Assembly: GCF_030848945.1 (NCBI RefSeq) | Contig: NZ_JANHAX010000009.1 | Span: 46,743-110,742, forward strand | Direction of reading: 5' to 3' | Source: Marimonas arenosa | GTDB lineage: Bacteria; Pseudomonadota; Alphaproteobacteria; Rhodobacterales; Rhodobacteraceae | Length of the DNA: 64,000 bases | Shown: positions 54,965 through 64,000 of the stretch, piece after piece | Layout of the letters: each line of letters starts with the position of its first letter | How positions within the stretch are numbered: position 1 is the first letter of the stretch | Notes under the pieces: generated by a model | Told to the model about the DNA's origin: nothing | Databases searched by the model: none | Seen by the model: only the letters and a program-made list of their open reading frames with translations | Made by a program: the position numbers and the translations under genes

Positions 54965-56617
54965 ATGAGCGACGACAAGATCAAAGAAGCCGATATCGAA
55001 GCGGCCGAACGGCTGCTCGCTGTTGCGTATACCGCGCAGGAACGCGCGCAGATGGCGGGCAATCTCGAAGGGCAGATCGATTCCGCCGTGGCGCGGCGCA
55101 AGGTTGAACTGGCCAATTCTGTCCCGATGAGCCTGCGGTTCGATCCGCGTTTGCCGGGGTTCGAAATGCCGCAGGCAGAGGGGGTGGTCGGATCGCGCCC
55201 CGACGCGCCCTTGCCTGACAGCGAAGAAGACATCGCCTTTGCACGCCTGCCGCAGCTTGGTGCGTGGATCGCCTCCGGTGCGCTGACAAGCAGGCGATTG
55301 ACAGAGATTTACCTCGACCGGATTGCGAGGTTCAATCCGCAACTGATGTGCTATGCGATGGTCACGACGGATATGGCCCTCGCCGAAGCCGATGCGATGG
55401 ATGCGCTGACCGCGCAGGGCAAATCCCTCGGCCCGCTGCATGGAATCCCCTACGGCGTGAAGGACCTATTCGACACGGACGGAATCGTTACCGGATGGGG
55501 TGCGGAACCCTACCGGAACCGCGTGCCCGCTGGTGACGCGCGCATCGTGACGATGCTGCGCGATGCGGGTGCGGTGCTGCTGGGAAAGACAACCGTCGGC
55601 GCGCTGGCTTACAACGACATCTGGTATGGTGGCGTGACCCGTAATCCCTGGAACACCGATGAAGGCTCCTCCGGTTCCAGTGCCGGGTCGGCCTCTGCCA
55701 CGGCGGCGGGGCTCTGCGCCTTTGCCATCGGGACTGAGACCCTGGGCTCCATTACGTCGCCCTGTCAGCGCTGCGGCCCGACAGGGTTGCGCCCGACCTT
55801 TGGGCGGGTCAGCCGCGCGGGCGGCATGGCGCTATGCTGGTCGCTCGACAAGGTGGGGCCGATTTGTCGGGGCGTGGAGGACACCGCTCTGGTTCTCGCG
55901 GCGATCAATGGCGGTGATCCGGCGGATCTCTGTTCGATCCACGCACCCTTCTCCTTCGACGCGGGCAGGGGCATCGAGGGGTTGAAGCTGGGATACTTGC
56001 CCGAGGCCTTCGGTGAAGGTGCAACTGACGTCGACCGTGTGGCTTTGGAAGCGGCTAAGAAGCTGGGTATCGAAGTTGTCGAAGTATCGCTGCCCGATCT
56101 GCCTTATGGCGCTTTGATGAACGTCGTCTATGCCGAAGCGGCGGCGGCGTTTGAACACCTGACCCTGACAGGCGCGGACGACACGCTGACCTGGCAAGAC
56201 GACGGGGCCTGGCCCAACACGTTCCGCAAGGCGCGCTTTTTGTCGGCAGTCGATCACGTCCAGCTTGACCGTCTGCGCTATCTGGTGATGCAGGCGCTGG
56301 ATGGTCTGTTCCAGGAGGTCGACGCGCTCATCGGGCCATTCATGACCGGTCCGATGCTGGTTGCGTCAAATTTCACGGGCCATCCCTGCCTGCACCTGCG
56401 TGCAGGGTTCGAAAACCTGGGCACCCGCAGCGCAGCCTCGCTGGGCGAGGGTAAATTGACCACCGGCGACGCGGACACGAGCGGCAAGACACACCGCGTG
56501 CCGCAGGGCATTTCCCTCTGGGGGCGGCTGTTCGACGAGGGAACGATTATAAATCTCGGGCTGGCCCTTGAGGCCAGTCTTGGCGTCGCGGACGAGCGGC
56601 CGCGCCTGCCTGAATGA
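54965..56617 (+). CDS. Amidase-signature hydrolase
   Basis: A 550-residue amidase of the Ser-cisSer-Lys class: Lys in GIPYGVKDLFDTDG, the signature GSSGSSAGSASATAAGLCAFAIGTE with the nucleophile and cis-Ser (residues about 236-260), and GSITSPCQRCGPTGLRPTFGRVSR. The N-terminal 85 residues form an extra helical extension. It cleaves an amide or ester; the substrate is not evident. A 141-bp gap before it contains GGGGG upstream of the ATG and may hold an internal promoter. Confidence 0.92.
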   Translation: MSDDKIKEADIEAAERLLAVAYTAQERAQMAGNLEGQIDSAVARRKVELANSVPMSLRFDPRLPGFEMPQAEGVVGSRPDAPLPDSEEDIAFARLPQLGAWIASGALTSRRLTEIYLDRIARFNPQLMCYAMVTTDMALAEADAMDALTAQGKSLGPLHGIPYGVKDLFDTDGIVTGWGAEPYRNRVPAGDARIVTMLRDAGAVLLGKTTVGALAYNDIWYGGVTRNPWNTDEGSSGSSAGSASATAAGLCAFAIGTETLGSITSPCQRCGPTGLRPTFGRVSRAGGMALCWSLDKVGPICRGVEDTALVLAAINGGDPADLCSIHAPFSFDAGRGIEGLKLGYLPEAFGEGATDVDRVALEAAKKLGIEVVEVSLPDLPYGALMNVVYAEAAAAFEHLTLTGADDTLTWQDDGAWPNTFRKARFLSAVDHVQLDRLRYLVMQALDGLFQEVDALIGPFMTGPMLVASNFTGHPCLHLRAGFENLGTRSAASLGEGKLTTGDADTSGKTHRVPQGISLWGRLFDEGTIINLGLALEASLGVADERPRLPE

Positions 56618-56702
56618 GGAAGAGAACCGGCTGATCAAGGCTGGCGGATGTTCGACTGACGGGCCGGAACGCCCGACCTATGTGCAACAAGGAGATCGAA
56701 AT

Positions 56703-58247
56703 ATGAAACGCAGGGAATTTCTAAAGACGACGTCGGCCCTTATGAGCGGCACCATCCTCTACGGCCTGAGCGGCCCGGCACGCGCGCAGTCTGAGCCGGT
56801 CCGTGGCGGCACGCTGATCTGGGGTCATTCTGAAACGACCCAGAACCTCGACATGCACCAGACCGGCACCGCCTCGACCGGGCGCGTGCTGCAGAACGTG
56901 CACGACTCGATCGTCACGGTGGACAAGGATTTGAACGTCATCCCCAACCTCGCCGAAAGCTTTGAGCAAAGCGAGGACGGACTGACCTATACCTTCCGTC
57001 TGCGCCCTGGCGTGATGTTCCACAACGGCAAGACCATGACTTCGGCGGATGTGAAGTATTCCTTCGACCGTTGCCGCGACCCCGATACCGGCGCGGTGAA
57101 CTTCGAGGTGTTCAATGCCGTGGAAAGCATCGAGACACCCGACGATCTGACCCTGATCGTGAAACTGAACTCGGTGAACGCACCCTTCCTGTCGCGCCTT
57201 GCCGAGAACGGGGCTGGTGTGGTGATGCCCGAGGGATCGGGCGAGGAACAGGGCAACGCGCCGGTGGGCTGCGGGCCGTTCCGCTTTGTCCGCCGCGAAT
57301 TCGGCAACGAGGTCGAACTGGAACGCTTTGATGATTACTGGGGCGGACCGGCGTATCTTGACCGTGTCATCGCGCGCGAGATCACCGAACCCACTGTTCG
57401 GCTGACCGGTCTGCGGACGGGCGAGCTTCACATGATCAACGACATCCCCGCCGACCGCATCGCCGAGATCGAGGGAGACAGCGATCTGCAGGTCGTGTCG
57501 TGGTTTCCGCTGAACTGGGATTTCGTGAACTTCAACCACGACTTCGAGCCCTTCAAGGACCCCAAGGTACGCGAGGCCTTCGACTACATGATCGACAAGG
57601 AGGTGCTTCTGGAAGGGGCGCTCTGGGGGCAGGGGGCGACCACCGCATCGCCCAGCTATCCCACGTCGGCCTCCTACAACAGCGATCTTGGCCAACGTCC
57701 GCAGGACATCGAGAAAGCCAAAGCGCTGCTGGCCGAAGCGGGCTATGGGCCGAATGAGTTGTCGGTCGTCTTTAAGGTCACAACGAACTATCCCTACCAC
57801 GTGGAATCCGCGCAGATCATGCTGGAATGGTTCCGCATGGCGGGTGTCGATGCCTCGATCGAACAGCTCACTTGGTCGGACTGGCTGAGCCAGGTCTGGG
57901 TCGACAAGGACTTCCAGATTTCCATGATGAACTTCTTCACTCTGTGGGAGCCGGATTTCCTCTACTATTCTCTGTGGAATACCGAAGGTGCGTTCAACTA
58001 CCGAAAGATTTCGCATCCCAAGGTGGACGAACTCACCGCCAAGGCGCGTGTCACCGTTGATCCGGCTGAGCGGGCGGCAATCTACAAAGAAGTCCAGCAG
58101 GTCATCCACGACGACACGCTCGACGTGATTCTGTGGTTCCGCAACGGCACCATCGGGGCGCAGCCTACCGTGCAGGGACTCGATTCTATCGTTCATCCCA
58201 ACGGTTCCAACCTGCGCTTCCACAAGGTCTGGCTAGCCGAGACCTGA
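56703..58247 (+). CDS. ABC transporter substrate-binding protein, family 5, system 2, Tat-type signal
   Basis: A 514-residue binding protein. The N-terminus has a twin-arginine motif (MKRREFLKTTSALM) and cleavage near GPARAQS, so export by Tat in folded form is likely, unlike the Sec-exported protein of system 1. Family 5 landmarks are LAESFEQSEDGLTYTFRLRPGVMFHNGKTMTSADV, GCGPFRFVRREFGNEVEL and AKALLAEAGY. AAGGAG lies before the ATG. A hairpin follows. Confidence 0.93.
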   Translation: MKRREFLKTTSALMSGTILYGLSGPARAQSEPVRGGTLIWGHSETTQNLDMHQTGTASTGRVLQNVHDSIVTVDKDLNVIPNLAESFEQSEDGLTYTFRLRPGVMFHNGKTMTSADVKYSFDRCRDPDTGAVNFEVFNAVESIETPDDLTLIVKLNSVNAPFLSRLAENGAGVVMPEGSGEEQGNAPVGCGPFRFVRREFGNEVELERFDDYWGGPAYLDRVIAREITEPTVRLTGLRTGELHMINDIPADRIAEIEGDSDLQVVSWFPLNWDFVNFNHDFEPFKDPKVREAFDYMIDKEVLLEGALWGQGATTASPSYPTSASYNSDLGQRPQDIEKAKALLAEAGYGPNELSVVFKVTTNYPYHVESAQIMLEWFRMAGVDASIEQLTWSDWLSQVWVDKDFQISMMNFFTLWEPDFLYYSLWNTEGAFNYRKISHPKVDELTAKARVTVDPAERAAIYKEVQQVIHDDTLDVILWFRNGTIGAQPTVQGLDSIVHPNGSNLRFHKVWLAET

Positions 58248-58262
58248 TGCCCGCATGAAAAG

Positions 58263-58288
58263 ACCGGGGCGCAGCGTAGCGCCCCGGT
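58263..58288 (+). terminator. Hairpin between binding-protein and permease genes, system 2
   Basis: ACCGGGGCGC (58263-58272), AGCGTA loop, GCGCCCCGGT (58279-58288): a perfect 10-bp stem 15 bp after the binding-protein stop, in the same place as the hairpin of system 1. Followed by TCAATAA, without a U-tract. Confidence 0.6.
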
Positions 58289-58319
58289 TCAATAACCTGC
58301 TGACAAGGGCGATCCTCGC

Positions 58320-59261
58320 GTGAGCTACATTCTCAACCGCGTCTTTTCGATGATGCTGACCCTCTTCCTAATCTCTGCGATAACCTTCGCGGTGACCAAT
58401 ATCCTGCCGGGGGATGTGGCCATGATGATCATGGGCACGCAATCCAATCCCGAAGCGCTGGCCGGTCTGCGGGAAACACTTGGACTGAACGACCCGCTTC
58501 TGGTGCAATATGGTCGCTGGGTCGGCGGCATGCTGACCGGAGACTGGGGGTCGTCGCTGGTGTTCAAGGAGCCGATTGCGCCGCTCTTGCTGCAAAAGAT
58601 GACTGCGAGCGGGTTGTTGGTGCTTTTTTCCATGGCCATCGCGTTGACCTGTGCGATCCCACTGGGGGTCTGGGCGGCGGTGCACGCCAACCGCTGGCAG
58701 GACACGGCGGCAAGCTCCACTGCGATGCTTGGCGTGAGCCTGCCGGATTTTTTCTGGGGTATCATGCTGATCCTGCTTTTCGCGCGGGGGCTGGGCTGGT
58801 TGCCGTCTTCGGGCTTCGTCGATCCGGGCGACGACCTTGGGGCCGCTGTGCGCCATGCCCTGTTGCCCTCGCTGGCGCTGGGTCTCGGATTGATGGCGCA
58901 TCTGACGCGCATGACCCGGGCGACGATGACCGGCATACTTAAACAGGAATTCATTCGCGTAGCCCGTGCCAAGGGGCTGAACGAAAGCACAGTCGTCTGG
59001 CGCTACGGTCTGGCCAATGCCGTGGGGCCTGTGATGACAGTGGCCGGGTTGCAGGTGGGCTATCTCTTCGGCTCGATCATCGTGATCGAGAGCCTCTTCA
59101 ACTACACCGGCATGGGCTGGCTGACCTATCAAGCGCTGCTCAACCGGGACATCCCGCTGATTCAGGCCAGCGTCTTTGTCATCGCGGCGGTGGTGATGCT
59201 GGCGAACCTGATCGTCGATCTGCTCTATGCCGTGGTCGATCCGAGGATCCGTCTGTCATGA
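58320..59261 (+). CDS. Dipeptide-type ABC transporter permease (DppB), system 2
   Basis: A 313-residue permease from a GTG start (SYILNRVFSMMLTLFLISAITFAV). It has LPGDVAMMIMG, GDWGSSLVF, LPDFFWGIMLI and the EAA loop RVARAKGLNESTVVWRYGLANAVGP. The closest in-operon relative is the first permease of system 1, but sequence identity is clearly low, so this is not a recent duplication. It overlaps the next permease by 4 bp. Confidence 0.94.
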   Translation: MSYILNRVFSMMLTLFLISAITFAVTNILPGDVAMMIMGTQSNPEALAGLRETLGLNDPLLVQYGRWVGGMLTGDWGSSLVFKEPIAPLLLQKMTASGLLVLFSMAIALTCAIPLGVWAAVHANRWQDTAASSTAMLGVSLPDFFWGIMLILLFARGLGWLPSSGFVDPGDDLGAAVRHALLPSLALGLGLMAHLTRMTRATMTGILKQEFIRVARAKGLNESTVVWRYGLANAVGPVMTVAGLQVGYLFGSIIVIESLFNYTGMGWLTYQALLNRDIPLIQASVFVIAAVVMLANLIVDLLYAVVDPRIRLS

Positions 59262-60090
59262 AGGTGCCCGCAGCCTTTCGCAGCACCAAGGGGATTGCCG
59301 GCGTGATTGTCGTCGTGGCGGTGCTGGCCGTCGCCGTTTTTGCCCCTCTGTTGATCCCGGCCGATTGGGCAACCCGGATGGACATGCGCGCGCGGCTGTC
59401 ACCCCCTACATGGGCGCATCCGCTGGGCACTGATCAGCTTGGTCGCGATCTGATGTTCCGGGTCTTGCTGGGGGCCCAGACCTCGATCTTCATCGCTTCG
59501 GCGGCGGTGCTGATGTCGATCGTCATCGGTCTGCCGTTGGGGCTGGTTTCAGGTTACGTGGGCCGGACGACCGACAATGTGCTGATGCGTCTGGTGGACA
59601 CACTCCTCAGTTTTCCCGCACTGCTGCTGGCGCTGACGATCTCTGCTATTCTGGGGCCAAACCTGCAGAATACGATTATCGCCATCGGCATCGCCTTCAC
59701 TCCTTTTCTTGCCCGCATCATCCGGGGCGAAGCCCTGCGGGTGGCCCAGATGCCATACGTTGAGGCGGCGCGGACTGCCGGCAATTCTGACCTGCGTCTG
59801 ATCACGCTGCACATTCTGCCCAACATCATGCCCGCCGTCATCGTGCAATCGACCATCAGCCTCGCCTTCGCGATCTTGGCCGAGGCCGGGCTTAGCTTTC
59901 TGGGTCTCGGAACACAGCCGCCCGATGCGTCTTGGGGGCTGATGATTCAGGCATCGCGCGACTATCTCGACCGTGCGCCGTGGACTGCGCTTGTACCCGG
60001 TACGGCGGTCGCGGTGACGGTGCTGGGGCTCAACATGTTCGGCGACGCATTGCGCGATGCACTTGATCCACGCGCAAGGGGGGCGGCGTA

Positions 60091-60091
<1 letters not shown>
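59258..60091 (+). CDS. Dipeptide-type ABC transporter permease (DppC), system 2
   Basis: A 277-residue permease: TM1 GVIVVVAVLAVAVFAPLLI, HPLGTDQLGRDLMFRVLLGAQ, the EAA loop VEAARTAGNSDLRLITLHILPNI, and LSFLGLGTQPPDASWGLMI. The ATG overlaps the upstream stop (ATGA), and the stop shares a base with the start of the fused ATPase gene (TAATG). Confidence 0.95.
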
Positions 60092-61932
<1,841 letters not shown>

Positions 61933-62497
61933 AAGGGATGCCTCTCAAATCCTCAGCGATTTTCTCGCTGCATTTTCCAGGTTCGGTGCGTTCTTAGCGG
62001 TACTGTGTATTGAACGTGCAGTCTGTGCGGTAGCAGGAAAGGAGGTCCGCAAGGCAGTGGTTTCCCGCCACTCTCATGGACTTGCTCAACGGCAGCCTGG
62101 TCTCGCGTCTCGCTACTTCGACCAAGGTGCGGCGAACGATCGGATTGAAAATCGGCCGTTGGCATGGCCTCGAATGACCGGTCTGGTGGAATTTACTGCG
62201 TCGCCGGAAATTGCATGCCGCGGACGCAGAGGATGCAAGTGAGGAAAGCTCAATATGACGTCCGCGCGCGCCGGAATGGACCTTCGATCGGTTGGGATCG
62301 ATTGACGTGATGAGCCCTATGCGGATGTTCGGTTATGGGGATGGTCGCGTTTCCGAGCTTGGCTTTCATTTTTAGAACCGTTTCATTTTGTGAAATTCCT
62401 TGAATCTGAAGTTTGTTTTTTAAAGAGATTTTGGTAAATTTTGAGTTGGTACGCCCATCTGGCCAAGAATTTTTATTTAAAAAATTGGGAGGGAAGA
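61933..62497. other. Intergenic region before the second RTX gene
   Basis: 565 bases with no credible gene; an open frame at 61844-62242 overlaps the ATPase end and lacks coding character. From about 62370 the DNA turns AT-rich (T and A runs around 62420-62480), unlike the rest of the window, and likely holds the promoter of the RTX gene. GGGAGGGAAG lies just before that gene's ATG. Confidence 0.6.
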
Positions 62498-64000
62498 ATG
62501 GATATCACCTATTTTGGACCGAGCATCGATGTGTTCGCGCAAGCATTCTACGATTCCGTCGATGATGAATTCGATCTGGTGATCACAACCAACACGCCGA
62601 CGCAGGTCGTTGGTATCAACCCGGACACCAACTGGGAAGTCACCATGACCGGCACCGGTCTGAACGCGAATACTCTATCCGGAACTGTTACCGGGATCAC
62701 GATTCGCGACGACCTCGGCAACACGATCATGACGCTCACCAATTTCGCCTGGGCGACGTCGGACCTGATCCCGGCGATGATCGATCTGATCGAACTCGAC
62801 GACTCCACGGCGCTCGACGCCCTGCTCGACATTGGCGACGTGAATTTCGACGGGAGCGGTGCAGTCGACGGATTCGATCTGGTTCTGGACACGCTGACCA
62901 CCAATGTCGACGCCATCGGCACGCCTTTCGACGACACCCTCGAGGGCGGTTCGGGTGATGACAGCCTCGCCGGCGGCGCTGGACGTGACAGGCTGGAAGG
63001 CAATGACGGCAACGATACGATTGATGCATCCGGGGGCAGTACCGCAAGTCAGGGATGGGGGGACTATATTCGCCCCGGACTTGGCAGTAACACAATCATT
63101 GGGCATGCGGGTCTCTATGCTTCAGGTGACGGTATCGATATCAGCTACGGCAATATGTCGGGTGTCGGCGGCGGCCTGACCATCAACGTCGGGGCAAATG
63201 GGTCTGGCACTGCCGTGGCCGCAAACGGAGCGGTCAATGATACCTTCACTTATGCGAACTATTTCGAAGGGTCTGCGGGAAATGACAGTATAACCGGCTC
63301 CAATGCCGATCATTGGGAGGGGTTTGCCCCGCTGGGCGGGGCCGACACCGTCAACGGGCGTGGTGGCTATGACATGCTGTCCTACCAGTGGGAGATCAGC
63401 TATTTCGGTGGTGTGGGGTCGGGAATTGTCGTAGATGCCGCTGCCGGAACGGTGACCGACACCCAAGGCAATACTGACCATTTCTCGAACATCGAAGAAA
63501 TCCGCGGCAGCGAGCGCGGCGACACGATGAGCGCAGTTGGCAGCGCGACCGGCATGCATTTCGAAGGCCTTGACGGAAATGACAGTCTGCTCGGCAGTGC
63601 TCACTCCGACTGGCTCGAAGGCGGTGACGGCAACGATACGATCAGAACAGGTGACAATGACTTGGAAGATATCGTTGTCCCGGGACGGGGCAACGACCTT
63701 GTCGATTTCTCCGGGGTCGTCACTGGGTTTGGCACGCTCGGGCATTGGGATCTCTCGGCCGGGATCAATGCCACGATCGATGGCAATGCCAATACCGGGA
63801 CAATCGACAAAGGCATGAACGGCACGACGACGATTGTCGGCATTCAAACCACGATGACAGGCACGAACAATTTTGGTTTCGCGTTGATCGGCTCATCCCA
63901 CAACGATTCTTTCAATCTCACGGTTGCCGATGGCGGTTGGATGATGGTCAACGGCAGTGCCGGCACGGACAGCTATCAGATCAACGCCAGCAATGGATCC
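62498..64000 (+). CDS. RTX-type calcium-binding protein, 3' end outside the window
   Basis: An open frame of 501 codons runs off the window edge. The N-terminal 145 residues (MDITYFGPSIDVFAQAFYDS, then IGDVNFDGSGAVDGFDLV) have no signal peptide. After that come calcium-binding nonapeptides: FDDTLEGGSGDDSLAGGAG, RDRLEGNDGNDTID, FEGLDGNDSLLGSAHSDWLEGGDGNDT. Longer repeat modules (YFEGSAGNDSITG, NIEEIRGSERGD) lie between. It is probably a type I-secreted extracellular protein. GGGAGGG precedes the ATG by 5-6 bases. No enzyme domain is visible in the part present. Confidence 0.85.
   Translation, partial: MDITYFGPSIDVFAQAFYDSVDDEFDLVITTNTPTQVVGINPDTNWEVTMTGTGLNANTLSGTVTGITIRDDLGNTIMTLTNFAWATSDLIPAMIDLIELDDSTALDALLDIGDVNFDGSGAVDGFDLVLDTLTTNVDAIGTPFDDTLEGGSGDDSLAGGAGRDRLEGNDGNDTIDASGGSTASQGWGDYIRPGLGSNTIIGHAGLYASGDGIDISYGNMSGVGGGLTINVGANGSGTAVAANGAVNDTFTYANYFEGSAGNDSITGSNADHWEGFAPLGGADTVNGRGGYDMLSYQWEISYFGGVGSGIVVDAAAGTVTDTQGNTDHFSNIEEIRGSERGDTMSAVGSATGMHFEGLDGNDSLLGSAHSDWLEGGDGNDTIRTGDNDLEDIVVPGRGNDLVDFSGVVTGFGTLGHWDLSAGINATIDGNANTGTIDKGMNGTTTIVGIQTTMTGTNNFGFALIGSSHNDSFNLTVADGGWMMVNGSAGTDSYQINASNGS

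Overview
The window is high-GC alphaproteobacterial DNA. It is most likely from a Rhodobacterales (Roseobacter-group) bacterium: the small aa3-type cytochrome oxidase subunit IV, the DUF6356 and DUF6173 small proteins, ETF-ubiquinone oxidoreductase, the order yidC-MOSC-engB-argB, RTX-type secreted proteins and the gene-end hairpin elements all fit that group. I cannot name a species. Genes are tightly packed, and many neighbours overlap by 4 bp (ATGA or GTGA), so much of the window is operonic.

Layout. 0.1-7.1 kb: argB, an SDR oxidoreductase, engB, a MOSC protein, yidC and a GGDEF-EAL protein. 7.2-10.1 kb: ttcA, cytochrome oxidase subunit IV, a lipoprotein resembling permuted papain-fold enzymes, and the azlCD amino-acid exporter pair. 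10.2-14.9 kb: a molybdenum-cofactor operon (fdhD, a membrane protein, mobA, mobB, and a DUF429-like/MoeA fusion). 15-19.2 kb: a membrane protein, greA, ETF-QO and two small proteins. 19.4-24 kb: a BMP-type (probably nucleoside) ABC importer ending in an intrinsic terminator. 24.3-28.7 kb: a DUF6544 protein and dnaE. 28.7-31.6 kb: a disturbed accessory patch with a LuxR remnant, a frameshifted tail-fibre-like surface protein and an RTX protein.

31.8-45.4 kb is mostly housekeeping: a DsbD-alpha-like protein, YqgE/AlgH, Sua5, acyl-CoA dehydrogenase plus an MBL hydrolase, an Lrp regulator, a cysteine-free DsrC homologue, a Rieske oxygenase, yidD-rnpA-rpmH, a VTT protein paired with a Lpd-like flavoprotein, and an orphan histidine kinase. 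A tRNA-Arg(ACG) follows.

46-61.9 kb is one co-directional cluster. A FadR/GntR regulator with a promoter-operator of its own precedes two complete dipeptide-type ABC importers. Between them lie a gamma-glutamyltransferase-family Ntn hydrolase, a DUF1028 protein and an amidase. The simplest reading is uptake and cytoplasmic breakdown of a gamma-glutamyl, N-acyl or amide-linked peptide-like substrate. This is the best candidate for an undescribed pathway here. The window ends inside a second RTX-type protein (62.5 kb onward).

Limits: functions are assigned by recognising motifs and family sequence by eye, with no database search. Start codons were chosen from ribosome-binding sites, overlaps and family N-termini. 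Identification of DUF families and of domain fusions is from memory.
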